From positions 5,946,704 through 6,010,703 of the forward strand of contig OZ038452.1 in the NCBI GenBank assembly GCA_964036195.1: 64,000 nt of DNA, written 5' to 3'. Numbering within the stretch: position 1 is the first letter of the stretch; each line of letters opens with the position of its first letter. Position numbers and translations under genes: made by a program. Of this stretch, positions 11,601-20,598 are shown one piece after another. This DNA is from Sphaerolaimus hirsutus. Its lineage: Eukaryota > Nematoda > Chromadorea > Monhysterida > Sphaerolaimidae. The notes under the pieces were generated by a model, which was given only the letters and a program-made list of their open reading frames with translations, did no database searches and had not been told where the DNA came from.

Positions 11601-14574
11601 TACAACTGTTTTAGTCTATTTTGAAAAAGCACTCCATCAAATATAAATACTTTGAAATCTGCCACACCTATCTGAAGAGAGAATTGTTTTGAATTTTTAA
11701 TCATAAATATGACATTTCTTTCACTATTTTGTTGATAATTTGTTGTCAGTTTATGACAAAATACAGTTACCTACATTCTCTGTGTGGCACCGACTATGGT
11801 CGGTAGACAATGGTGACTATGATCGGAGTTAATAAAATGTTTTAACTATGGTTTGTAATCATCCTAATTGCTGTACTAATGGGCGCGGCCACTAAGAAGC
11901 TACTAAAGATCAGACTTTTTACGTTTTCCCTAGTACCCAGGTATTTTGGTTAGGAAAACGTAACAAAACGTAATGGTATTTTTGGAAAACGTAAACGTAA
12001 ACGTAAATATAAGTAACCAAATAACCGGGTATTTCAGGTAAACGTAAATACGTTTTTCCAACTCTGGCTTGTAATTGGTTTTGGGGAAGACAGAGTGCAA
12101 GACTGACCTGCTTCAAGTGGTTCCAATAGGGCGTGAGTTTGTTGTCTCCGTCCAGTTCCTCCTTGCTGGGCGTGCACAGCTGCAAGTCGATGCTGTAGCC
12201 GAGGCTCGAGCCGGTCGGCGCGTCGTCGTTTCGCAGCCTGCAGTCGTCGCCGAGCCGCGAGCCCCCGCCCACGCTGACCACCTTGCGACCGTCGGCCGTG
12301 CGCCCCGCAGAAGACAGTTGCCGCTGCCCGCGCGCGCAGATGTCGCAGAAGATGCTGCGACAAGTTGGCTCCGTGCCAAATATGTGGGTATGGACGTACT
12401 ACCGTGGCGGAAATGCTCTGGTGACAAGCATATTGCACTATTTGTCACATACTGCTTGCTGTCACATTGAACTTTCCTAATTGTTGTCCGTGTCAGTTGT
12501 CAGTTGTTAGTTGCCACAGCAAAAGTTTGGTAATTAGAGAGCAGAGTTTACACTTGTTCGGTGCACAGTTCAATCATTCAATGTGAATAAACGTGTAATA
12601 CCGTAATTATTCAAATAGATTTGGATTTTGCACTTGAAAAGGGGAAACATATGAAAACATTTGATATTGAAAGTGAAAACTTATGCTTTCAGTACCCGGG
12701 TATTTTGGCCAGGAAAGCAAAACAAACCGCTTGCGAAAGCGTAAGCGTAAGTATAAATATCCAAATACGTATTTTGGGTAAGCGTAAATATGCTTTCGCA
12801 ACTCCGGGGAAGAGCAACGCAGCAATTCGCCGAGTGTGGGAGCAACGCACCAGGAGGAGTCTGTGTCCCTGTTCAAGTGCCTGATGTCATCGTTGGAGCT
12901 GGTGGGGCACCAGTCCGACTGCGTGATGTTGACGCACACGTCCTGCGCCAGCCGACGCTCTGCACATGCGTTATTCATGGATTTTGTTAATTACCGATCA
13001 TTAATCACCACAAATCGTCAAAGTGTTTTCAGTTGACACGAGTTTTTTGTGATCATTAACATTTAAAACTACTGTCAATCTTCATACTGATCTCAGATTT
13101 TATGAGTAAAATAATCTCTGAAAATTGATGTTTGACAGAGATCAAATCGTCCATCGAGGTGTCACACAGGATATGTAAAATATATGATTCCATCACAAAG
13201 GGTTGATTGAAGCCTCTTATCAGAGGCATAAATACCTTCAAAAATACGGAGGTACGACCATTTATTATTTGGTCTCGTTCAAAAAGGCAAAAATTGCACC
13301 ATTTCTTGGATGAATTGGAGGCAAATGGGTAAGTGCGAACTCGTGGCGGACTGACCTCTGATGTCGGTGCGGCAGGGAATCTTGCTGCCCATCACGATGA
13401 ACGCCTCCGCGTACGGCTTGGTCAGCGGCTGCAGCACCTGCGAGCAAGCAAACATTCAGACTACCTAGACTGCAAAGGACCATCGCTGAACCACACCGAC
13501 CCGCCAACAACCCCCCCCCCTAATCGCTCCATCGTTGTATCTGTATTTTAACGTTTCTCTTTCCTGCCTTCAGAACCTGCGTTGCGTTTTAACGGACCTT
13601 CAATATTTCCATCGTATTACCTCGAAATTACTACCCTAGAAATACCCCCTTCGAAATACGCCCCCCCCCCTCAAAGTGGCCGCTATGAATGAATGCCCCC
13701 CACATTGAAATACCTCCCCCCAAATTGAATGTAAAGAAAACGTAAATGACGCAAGCCTTAAAATTCAGCAGAAGTAAAATGCTACAATTTACAGTCATTT
13801 TTTAAAAAAGTATTTTAAAAATTGAAAATACGCACTTCGAAATGTCATTTCCCTTGTTGAAAAGGTAATTGAAACGCTTTTTCCAAAGAGATCGCCACCA
13901 CTAGCCTTGAGCGTGACTCTGAGCGTGTAGCAGCCGGGGAAGGACACGTTGTGCCACTTGCCGCCCGTGTCCTTGACGTTCAGCAGCGTCGCGTCGGGCA
14001 GCGTGTACGCCGGCCGGAACTCCACCTTGAACGAGTCCTTGTCGATTATGTCGTGTCTGTTCCGACCTGCGAGCGAACGTCTATTCTCTTGCACACTTTT
14101 ACCGTATATCCTCGAATAAGAGCCCCGCAAAAAACTCCCCCCAATAGCCGAGTAAGGAGAAAGTAACCCTTTCCTCGAATATCCCCCACTTTGACAGATA
14201 GGAAAGAAGGGTATTTTTCCTATCGGCTCAAAAAAACCTGGGGTATTTCGAGGGGAGTGAGTTTATTCATGGGGGTATTTCGAGGAAATATCGTATTTTA
14301 TTTACCATATTTATTGTGAATTTCGCAAATATAAATTGTGGGTGATGTTTTGAATGCTAGTCATAATAAAAATGCATGCATTTTAACTAAAAGAAAAGAC
14401 AAATAATAATGTGTAAATAATGTGTAAATAAACAAAGTGTAAATAATGCTTTTTACCTGTGGGACATTCTTGACTCAAATAATTGTTCACCAATGCGGTG
14501 ATGTCCTGCGCCCAAAGCAGCTCCACTCGCAGCGCGCAAACAAATATTGCAATGAAAAACTTGTCGCATTTCAT
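2670..14574 (-). CDS. secreted cysteine-containing protein, unknown family (7 exons)
   Basis: Exons (minus strand): 14457-14574, 13906-14066, 13356-13437, 12851-12959, 12108-12354, 3025-3155, 2670-2760. The join gives 312 residues, and all six intron phases (1,0,1,2,0,2) agree. Residues 1-22 form a signal peptide (KFFIAIFVCAL core, cleavage likely after WA), so the product should be secreted or luminal. No membrane segment follows. There are about 17 cysteines after the signal. Residues ~82-110 (GCYTLRVTLK, then GSKIPC) faintly recall a lipid-binding ML/GM2-activator-type beta sheet, but the length and the second half do not fit, so I do not assign a function. Intron 2 appears to use a GC donor (AAG|GCTAGT). 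The last codon could instead be a weak donor (CCG|GTAGCA), in which case the gene continues to the left. The intron between exons 5 and 6 is about 8.95 kb of repeats. The gene is on the opposite strand to the transgelin gene. Confidence 0.75.
3190..4462. repeat. foldback repeat with nested inverted arms
   Basis: AGTAAACTGGTAGCAAATAT near 3190 is repeated inverted near 4430-4462. A second inner pair (CAAATATAAATGGGAA at ~3400 and its reverse complement at ~4252) lies inside it. The sequence between has no convincing exon. The arms have diverged, so this looks old. Confidence 0.5.
4568..5042. repeat. 475-bp near-perfect palindrome
   Basis: The left arm starts CCAGTTCCGCAAGTGG and the right arm ends CCACTTGCGGAACCGG. 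Each arm is itself a string of short direct repeats of TTAAGAGT and TAAATGA words. The centre (~4760-4850) is repeated copies of GTATCCAAATCTTATTTTT and its complement. A transcript would fold into one long hairpin. Confidence 0.75.
5043..5574. repeat. low-copy degenerate repeats, no gene
   Basis: 5043-5380 shows nothing beyond TACCCAC-type words. 5380-5574 holds degenerate copies of a ~25-bp unit around TTAGGGGCTGAGTTTA, which reappears at ~8150-8200 on the far side of the satellite block, so the two may be split parts of one repeat. Confidence 0.5.
5575..8110. repeat. satellite block, ~116-bp monomer, ~465-bp higher-order unit
   Basis: About 21 tandem monomers with the consensus words ACTACATTACCATAACCCT, CAAAAACTTTCAATTTGTG and GGGTTTCTGATTGCACTGAT. 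A variant monomer (CAAACCATAAAATGATGG) recurs at about 6251, 6716 and 7182, giving a period of 465-466 bp, that is four monomers. This higher-order structure shows the block expanded in groups of four. No coding potential. Confidence 0.9.
8205..10195. repeat. G-rich minisatellite with 537-bp higher-order unit
   Basis: Tandem ~28-bp units of the form GGGGGTGCCATTTTTGGGGG followed by GTCCCCAGG. All G runs are on the plus strand. From about 9235 the array is organised in 537-bp blocks (landmarks at 9235, 9772 and 10309), each containing ~170 bp of the left part of the MITE that ends at 10651. Reading frames on both strands (GCHFWGVPRG-like or MAPPEDHQKM-like) are by-products of the repeat and are not genes. 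Confidence 0.9.
10203..10651. mobile_element. MITE whose left half was captured by the minisatellite
   Basis: Inverted ends AGCAGGATTCTGTCCAACCT and, at 10605-10651, the reverse complement ending GAGAATCCTGCT; the arms are about 45 bp. The interior is unique and AT-rich. Truncated left halves of the same element lie at ~8770, 9137 and 9675 inside the G-rich array, always joined to GGGTCCCCAGG directly after GAATGCACA. Confidence 0.75.
10652..10839. other. unassigned spacer
   Basis: GC-moderate sequence rich in GCACAGTG and CTGCCAGC words. A similar stretch with TGCACATTG and GCTGCTGG words is at ~49060-49110, again beside TAGTGGGT repeats, suggesting one repeat family. No exon is supported. 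Confidence 0.3.
10840..11065. repeat. minisatellite of GTAGTGGGTCTACATGT units
   Basis: About a dozen copies of a 16-18-bp unit, GTAGTGGGTCTACATGT, with small variations. The same unit occurs at ~49110-49190 and, reversed (CCACTACTCATCTATACCC), at ~48790-48890. Confidence 0.8.
11066..12100. repeat. intronic repeats beside exon 5 of the secreted-protein gene
   Basis: 11100-11290 and 11930-12070 are copies of the GTAAACGTAAATACG family. The second ends in AACTCTGG 35-40 bp from the exon 5 donor at 12107. 11300-11920 is AT-rich with no exon or repeat that I recognise. Confidence 0.5.
14100..14294. mobile_element. poly-G MITE (short copy)
   Basis: Begins TACCGTATATCCTCGAATA and ends GTATTTCGAGGAAATATCGTA. 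It lies in intron 1 of the secreted-protein gene. A more degraded piece of the same family is at ~13615-13735 (CCTCGAAATTACTACCC and following C runs) in intron 2. Confidence 0.6.
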
Positions 14575-14589
14575 ATTGAATCCTCAGTT

Positions 14590-15152
14590 TTCACCTGGTA
14601 ATATTGCAGATTAGCAGCAGATCAGTTAATAAATCGTAAAATATAGGAAAATACGGGTGAGAAAGTTTATGTCGCCAGAGGTAAATGCAACAAAGAACAT
14701 TTTGGCACCTTACCTGTGAGTTTCACAAATGTTTATATTTAGTGCGGTCGTTTTTACTGGACCTCGGTCCATTGTTGCATGCGGAGAAATTGTCAATTTC
14801 GGGAGTACAAAAGTGAACAGAGAAAGGGGTGAGTTACACAGTAGTGAAAAGTACTGAAAGTTTTGCAATGTATACACAGATTTTAAGTGTAGACACATGT
14901 ACCTGTACCTACCAGTAGGTACTTATTTTTTACTCTCCTCCGCGTCGAGAAATTTTTTTTTAACTTTTACGCAATGAGTAAACCTAAGTAAAATATTTAT
15001 CTTTTCTCCCTGTAAAATGTAAAAGTGAGTATTTTTTAGTAATTTCGCCACAATTTTCACTCAACATCACTAATTTCAATATTTTTTGCACATTTACCTT
15101 CAAATTAGCTAATGCATGTGCTTCTTTCCTTATTTTCAGCCTTTTGACAATA
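14590..15152. other. upstream region of the secreted-protein gene
   Basis: No exon or clear repeat. It should contain the promoter of the minus-strand gene that starts at 14574, but no TATA box or other core motif stands out. Confidence 0.3.
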
Positions 15153-16086
15153 TACCGTAAATCCTCGAATAAGTCCCCCCCTCGAATAACTCCCCCCTGT
15201 AAACTGACTGAGGAAAAAATAACTCCCCCCCCCCTCGAATAACTCCCCCCTCTTTTATGGGTGGGAACAAAGTCCACGTAAAAAAACGTATTTATGTATA
15301 GCGGGAATTAGAGCTCAGCGTCGATTCGACATGAAATGATGACGTGAAATGTCGTTGTGAAATTAATTACACGAGTGTGGATCATGCTACGGGTCTACAA
15401 TTTTCTAAGGATAATATATGAATCAATACCTTAATCGTGTCCAATACTGAGTGTTATCAGCCACAACTAGAGCGAACTGAAAAATTCAATTTTTATCATT
15501 TCACGTCATCATCATTTCACGTCACAGTGTCAGGGAACAACTTGACATTTCACGTCAGACTGCTGCTTGCAATAGTCTGACGTGAAAAGTCAAGTTGTTC
15601 CCTGACACTGTGACGTGAAATGATGATGACGTGAAATGATAAAAATTGAATTTTTCAATTCGCTCTAGTTGTGGCTGATAACACTCAGTATTGGACACGA
15701 TTAAGGTATTGATTCATATATTATCCTTAGAAAATTGTAGACCCGTAGCATGATCCACACTCGTGTAACTAATTTCACGACGTCATTTCACGTCGGATCG
15801 ACGCTGAGCTCTAATTCCGGCCTAAAAGGCATTCATTATTTTGCAGTTTATACACACTAGCATTGATTTTATTGCATGAATTACGGGATTTCTATTCTGG
15901 CTCACACGTTTTATGCAGCCTACTTAACCCCATTCAGATGATATACTGATCAAGTATTTTACTCAATATTCCGACGAAGAAATAACTCCCCCCTAGAATA
16001 ACTCCCCCCCCCCTCGAATAAGTCCCCCCTCAAAAATTTCTGAGGAAAAAATAACTCCCCCGGGGACTTATTCGAGGATTTACGGT
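15153..16086. mobile_element. poly-G MITE carrying a palindrome
   Basis: Left end TACCGTAAATCCTCGAATA, right end TATTCGAGGATTTACGGT. Multiple C runs on the left part (plus strand) are followed by a 519-bp palindrome (15302-15820). The palindrome is a separate insertion or a captured interior. Confidence 0.7.
15302..15820. repeat. 519-bp near-perfect palindrome rich in TGACGTGAAA
   Basis: The left arm starts GGAATTAGAGCTCAGCGTCG and the right arm is its reverse complement ending CTAATTCC. The arms meet around 15560 with a loop of only ~15 bp (CTGCTTGCAATAG region). TTTCACGTCA and its complement TGACGTGAAA occur about ten times, most of them near the centre and near both ends. Confidence 0.85.
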
Positions 16087-16514
16087 CTTATTTATATATC
16101 CATTTATGGCAATTTCTTCCCTATTTTTAGCCTTTTCCTCATATTTCCTTCACACTGAAATCTGCAGTTACGCACTGAAAATAAGGGCATACCATGTTTC
16201 CCCGACTTCCCCATATTTCACCCTTGAATTACCCCCCCCCAATTTCCAGCTGTATTTTTGTCCCTATGCTGCACTTAGCATGACCTGTCGCATTTTATCC
16301 CCTGTTCGATGTGCGCACAACTGTTGTCGAAAGTGTGGACAATAAAAGAACTTATTCTTATTTTGTGCACACGCGCATGCCGTGCTGCAAATGCGTCGTC
16401 TCATGGACACCTACGTGAATATGATTTGCTGCTTCGATGTTCCTGTTCAATAAAATACATATATTTTATATTTACAACTATATTTATTTGCACGGATCCG
16501 TGTGAGTTTACTTG

Positions 16515-17095
16515 AGCGCGGACCGCACGCTGCCCATTTTCTGAATGAAACACTCCAGTATGACGTCATCATTAACGAAATAAAAATTGTTCCAAAAGAG
16601 AAAAAATTTTTCAGACAGCAAATGTATTATACGTTGGTTCTATTCGACTCCGCCTTTCTTTAAATTACCTACCGTAAATCCTCGAATAAGTCCCCGGGGG
16701 AGTTATTTTTTCGTCAGAATATTTTGAGGGGGAGGTTTATCGAGGGGGGAGTTATTCGAGGGGGAGTTGTTTTTTCGTCAGAATATTAAGTGCATAAGTA
16801 CGTACATGGCCGCTTTCGGTAAAACATTATTTTGTTGCATACGCTGCACTGCCTTTGCATTCGATGTACCAGACCCTGGCTTTTTTGGTCTGTCTGGCTA
16901 CATCAAAATGTTTTTTAATGTGGCACGACTTATTTGTATCGATCATAGGGGGGAGTTATTCGTGGGGGAAGTTTTTTTTTCCTCACGCTCGCAAGAGGGG
17001 GGAGTTATTCGAGGGGGAGGACTTATTCGAGGATTTACGGTATTTTTTATTTTTGTGAAAGTTTAAGACATAAATAGTTTGCACTGTGACTTCGG
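16515..17095. mobile_element. TATACTCGG-family MITE, split by a later insertion
   Basis: 16515-16670 matches the left part of the family seen whole at 43961-44217 (GCGGACCGC, CACTCCA, ATGACGTCATCATTAA). 17043-17095 matches its right part (TTTTTGTGAAAG, AGACATAAA, TTTGC). The MITE at 16671-17042 interrupts it, so this copy is the older of the two. Confidence 0.6.
16671..17042. mobile_element. poly-G MITE nested in another MITE
   Basis: Ends TACCGTAAATCCTCGAATA and TATTCGAGGATTTACGGTA, both on TA. The interior carries G runs. It is inserted inside the TATACTCGG-family MITE at 16515-17095. Confidence 0.75.
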
Positions 17096-18036
17096 TGAAA
17101 ACTGGATTTTTTTCAAATGTAATTCAAATTCAAATTCAGATTAAATCCGACCCCAGGCCACGATGCATATTATTTTACCATCAAAATTGGGCGGGGATTT
17201 ATTCGAGTGGGGGGGGGCTTTAATTCATCCCCATATTTTATGTGGGACAATTTGTGCCTGGTGGTCTTTGGCAAAAGTTTGGAAGCCTGTCAAAAGATGG
17301 AGATGTGCATTGTGCAATTCATCGAGTAACGAAGCGTTTGTCTAACGTCATTTGAAACACATTGATATTAACCGATATATTGATATTCACAGGAAATTCT
17401 CAACCATGACAACCCAATCGCCCAACACAAGAGGGCGCAGTCCCGAACCTCGTAAAGTGTAGACTCAAGTGTCAAACGTCACGCAAAATGTCAATCGAAA
17501 CAAAACGAAAAAAATATTAATCCTGAAATTTGACACTTTGCATTACAATTGACAAATTTGTATGACATCTTGCATTCCACTTGACACTTGATTTTACAGG
17601 GCTCGGTACTGCCACAATAATTAATAAACATTAAGACTGTCATACTTTAGTTGAACTTTAACAGAGCGATGAACAGGAACATGTTTGTGTGCGTGCATTA
17701 CCAGTGCGTACTTTGGGCGAGCGCCCCCCCCCCCCAATTTATGTTGTTGATGTCTTTGCTTGGGTCTGTCTTGGGCGGACAATTGAAAATGTGCATGTGA
17801 CCAGGTGCCAGTGCGCACTCTCGGTTCCGCACCCTGTCAAGTGTAGTTAAAGAAAAGACAGACTTGTCAAAAAAAATTTAAAGTGTCGATTAAAGTTTAT
17901 TAAATTAAAGAGGGGGAACATTACTAAATTAAAAAAGGATTGTAGTAAATAAAATGCTACAACATACACAAAACTCCCAACAGCATATATTTCAACATAT
18001 TTATATAGGGATATATATATATATATCTACACAAAC
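17096..18036. repeat. intergenic repeats (TGACACTT family)
   Basis: 17430-17600 is a copy of a family with TGTCAAA and TTGACACTTGATTTTACAGG words that also occurs at ~35090-35260, 44505-44605, 44890-45000 and 63800-63885. There is a short (AT)n tract at ~18010-18027. No exon is supported in this stretch. Confidence 0.45.
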
Positions 18037-18576
18037 TACCGTATTTACTCGAATAGTTTCCCCCGTGGAATAATTTTTCCTCGGGCATTTGTGAAGAGGG
18101 AACTATTCAGGGGGGGGGGGGGATTATTCAAGTGGGGAACTATTTTTTGTCAAAATTTTCAAGCCAATTTCTATCAATTCATTTGACGAAACATTCATCA
18201 TTAACAAAACAACATGTCATTATTGTTCAAATACAACAACATAATGATTTCATTGATTTTATACACACAGCATTAGTGATGGAAAAAGCGCCAGCATGGC
18301 GCTTTTCCGAACTCCAGCGCCACGTGCCAATGGCACCAGGGCGAAATAGCGCCAAGCGCCAGCGCCAGGTATTGTTCCTGGCGCCAGGCAAAAGTAGCGC
18401 CAAGCGTCATGGCGCTTTTCATGGGTGTGGCGCCAAGTGCCAATGGCGCCACAGCAATATAGCGCCAAGCGCCAAAAGCGCCATGGCGCGTTTTGCTTTG
18501 GTGCTAGCGCCAGGAGGCCTGGAGTTATTTTGATGGGGGTCAATTCAGGGGGGGGGGGATTCTTGGAAAGACGGTA
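18037..18576. mobile_element. poly-G MITE containing a GCGCC array
   Basis: Left end TACCGTATTTACTCGAATAG, right end TTCTTGGAAAGACGGTA (diverged). 18275-18515 inside it begins TAGTGATGGAAAAAGCGCC and is a dense GCGCC array like the ends of the 638-1369 element. It is probably a second, truncated hAT-like copy inserted in the MITE. Confidence 0.6.
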
Positions 18577-19204
18577 AACAGAAAACAAGCGCAGAGAGCA
18601 AGAAAACGGGGAAATGTAATCATGGTCTTATTTATTTTCCGGTATTGTCGACTTGGCATGGCCAGCATGTTACTTTCACGATAAATCATAAAATCTTGCG
18701 CCAAAAATTATCCGTCAATGCAAGAAAACGTGAGATCGGTCACTTTACCCGTTCCCTTTCTCTCAGGTGTGCATGCATTCAGTGCATGAGCGTTCGATCG
18801 AATGCAGTTATTTAGTTCTACTGTTCTGCTGTTGTGATACTGTCCTTGTATTGTACTGCGTCCGCACTTTGACTGTGTTCGGTATGTGTTTGACACGTTG
18901 CACAAACTAAATTTTAAATACATTCACCAAACCACATTGTTTTCGTGTTTACGTTGTGGATTTAGTTCCCAGCTATGTGTACATTATTGTTCAGTGGAGC
19001 TGTTGTTAATGCGTATTCACTTTTACTCAAAAAGTACGCATACTCGAGTACCGAGTAAATACGCATACACATACTTTGAGAAAAGTATCTGTACTCGACT
19101 GTACGCATACTTTTTGAGAGTACTCGAGTACAGTAAAGTAAGTATTGCGAGTACAGAAAGAGTATTTTTGCCATTAGAGACCCCTGCTTTTCATAAGGAA
19201 TACT
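18577..19204. repeat. unassigned then GTACTCGAGTAC repeats
   Basis: 18577-18960 holds no feature that I recognise. 19000-19200 has repeated words such as GTACTCGAGTAC and GTACGCATACT, belonging to the GTAAACGTAAATACG family. The 140-codon frame across 18886-19308 is a by-product of these repeats. Confidence 0.4.
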
Positions 19205-19606
19205 TACGGTATTACCTCGAAATACCCCCATGGGGGGGGGGGTTATTATTTCGCCAGCAAAATTTGAGGGGGGTGGGAAATTCGAGGAGGGTTAAAACCC
19301 AAAAATGATAAATCATTTCGTCAGAAATTTTTGTAAGGATCGTAGTAAATAGCAGGCATTTACGTACCCAAAACAGGTAATAAATGTGTCCAAACAGGAT
19401 ATATTTGGACATAAAAACGCAGATAGATCACAAACTAGTCTGTGTTGCTGCAATGCAAATAAGCAGTAATAAATACATCATGTACATTGCATACATGATG
19501 TACCTCATTTCGAGGGGGGTTTATTATTTCCCCAGCACATTTTGAGGGGTCAATTCGAGGTGGGGGGGGGTTAATTCAAGGGGGGATAATTCGAGGTAAT
19601 ACGGTA
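19205..19606. mobile_element. poly-G MITE
   Basis: Left end ACGGTATTACCTCGAAATAC, right end ATAATTCGAGGTAATACGGTA. The interior includes CATCATGTACATTGCATACA and AACAGGATATATTTG, shared with the copy at 51007-51342, so these two belong to one subfamily. Confidence 0.7.
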
Positions 19607-20156
19607 TTAAATTAAAGAAAACACCTTTTTGTCGTCCAGGGTAAACATTGATAATGCTACCTTCTACATTTTCCAGAAAGAATGGTAATTTTACTCACTT
19701 TTACACTTTCCTGAGAAACAAATACTCGCATTTACGCTTTCTGGGAAAACAAGTATTTTACTCTCATTTACTGCGAGTCAACGAAAAAGTTTGTTACTTT
19801 AAGCTTTCTGTACTCAGGGGGTGAGTAAAAATAAAATACTTTACGCATACGCATACTTCGAAAACAGTTCGGTACTTTTAACAACTCTGCAGTGGAGGTT
19901 AAGGTTTTAGAGAAAGCATAACAATAAAAATGACTGTAAAAAGTGACTACCTACCTATATAAATTTGATTTGCGTAGTGCTTGCTGCAGCTGCAGTGTTC
20001 TTATACTATCCTGGTGGGAGGCCTCCAATTGAATTGCCATCTTTTGCACTTAATTGGCACAGTGCCAGCTTTTCCAGTTGCCAGTTCAATTGTAGTGTAC
20101 TTCGAAAATTACTTATGGCTTCAAACCTGGTTACAAGGCAGTATGCGAAAATGCGG
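19607..20156. repeat. GTAAACG-family copy and spacer upstream of the transgelin gene
   Basis: 19660-19890 is a member of the repeat family ending TTTTAACAACTCTG. 19891-20156 has nothing that I can identify. Confidence 0.4.
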
Positions 20157-20356
20157 TATACATTGGGATTGCACGCTAGGCATTTTTGTGAAGGAAACAC
20201 ACCATCATGACGTCATCATTAATAAAATCTAAATTGTTGTGGAAAAACTCTTCTTCGCCTTCTTTTGTGAAAGTGCGTTTATAAGTATACTGGTCGCGCA
20301 TTATCGATTAAGACATAAGTAATTTTGGGTGCATACTTTGCAGTCTGTAGTGTATA
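20157..20356. mobile_element. TATACTCGG-family MITE (whole, diverged)
   Basis: Runs from TATACATTGGGATTGCACGC to GCATACTTTGCAGTCTGTAG and TATA. The interior has ATGACGTCATCATTAATAAA, as in the copies at 16515, 43961 and 47228. It lies 240 bp upstream of the transgelin start codon, so it may overlap the promoter; ATGACGTCAT is a CREB/AP-1-like palindrome. Confidence 0.65.
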
Positions 20357-20598
20357 TTTATATCGGCAATTTAATCAGCCAGGGACAAATTGTTCACAAG
20401 AGAAAACATAATATCCTAATGATTGATGATATTAACATTGATGGATTGATTGATTGACGTGCTAGTTACATCGAATAAGAACTTTTTTTGAACCTTTTAT
20501 CTTCACATATCAGGCTTTGGAAGTAATTACCTCTGCCGTCAATTTGAAATGACCAAATCAATAATTGCACATTAAAAATTTGAAATTTTACTAGCACC

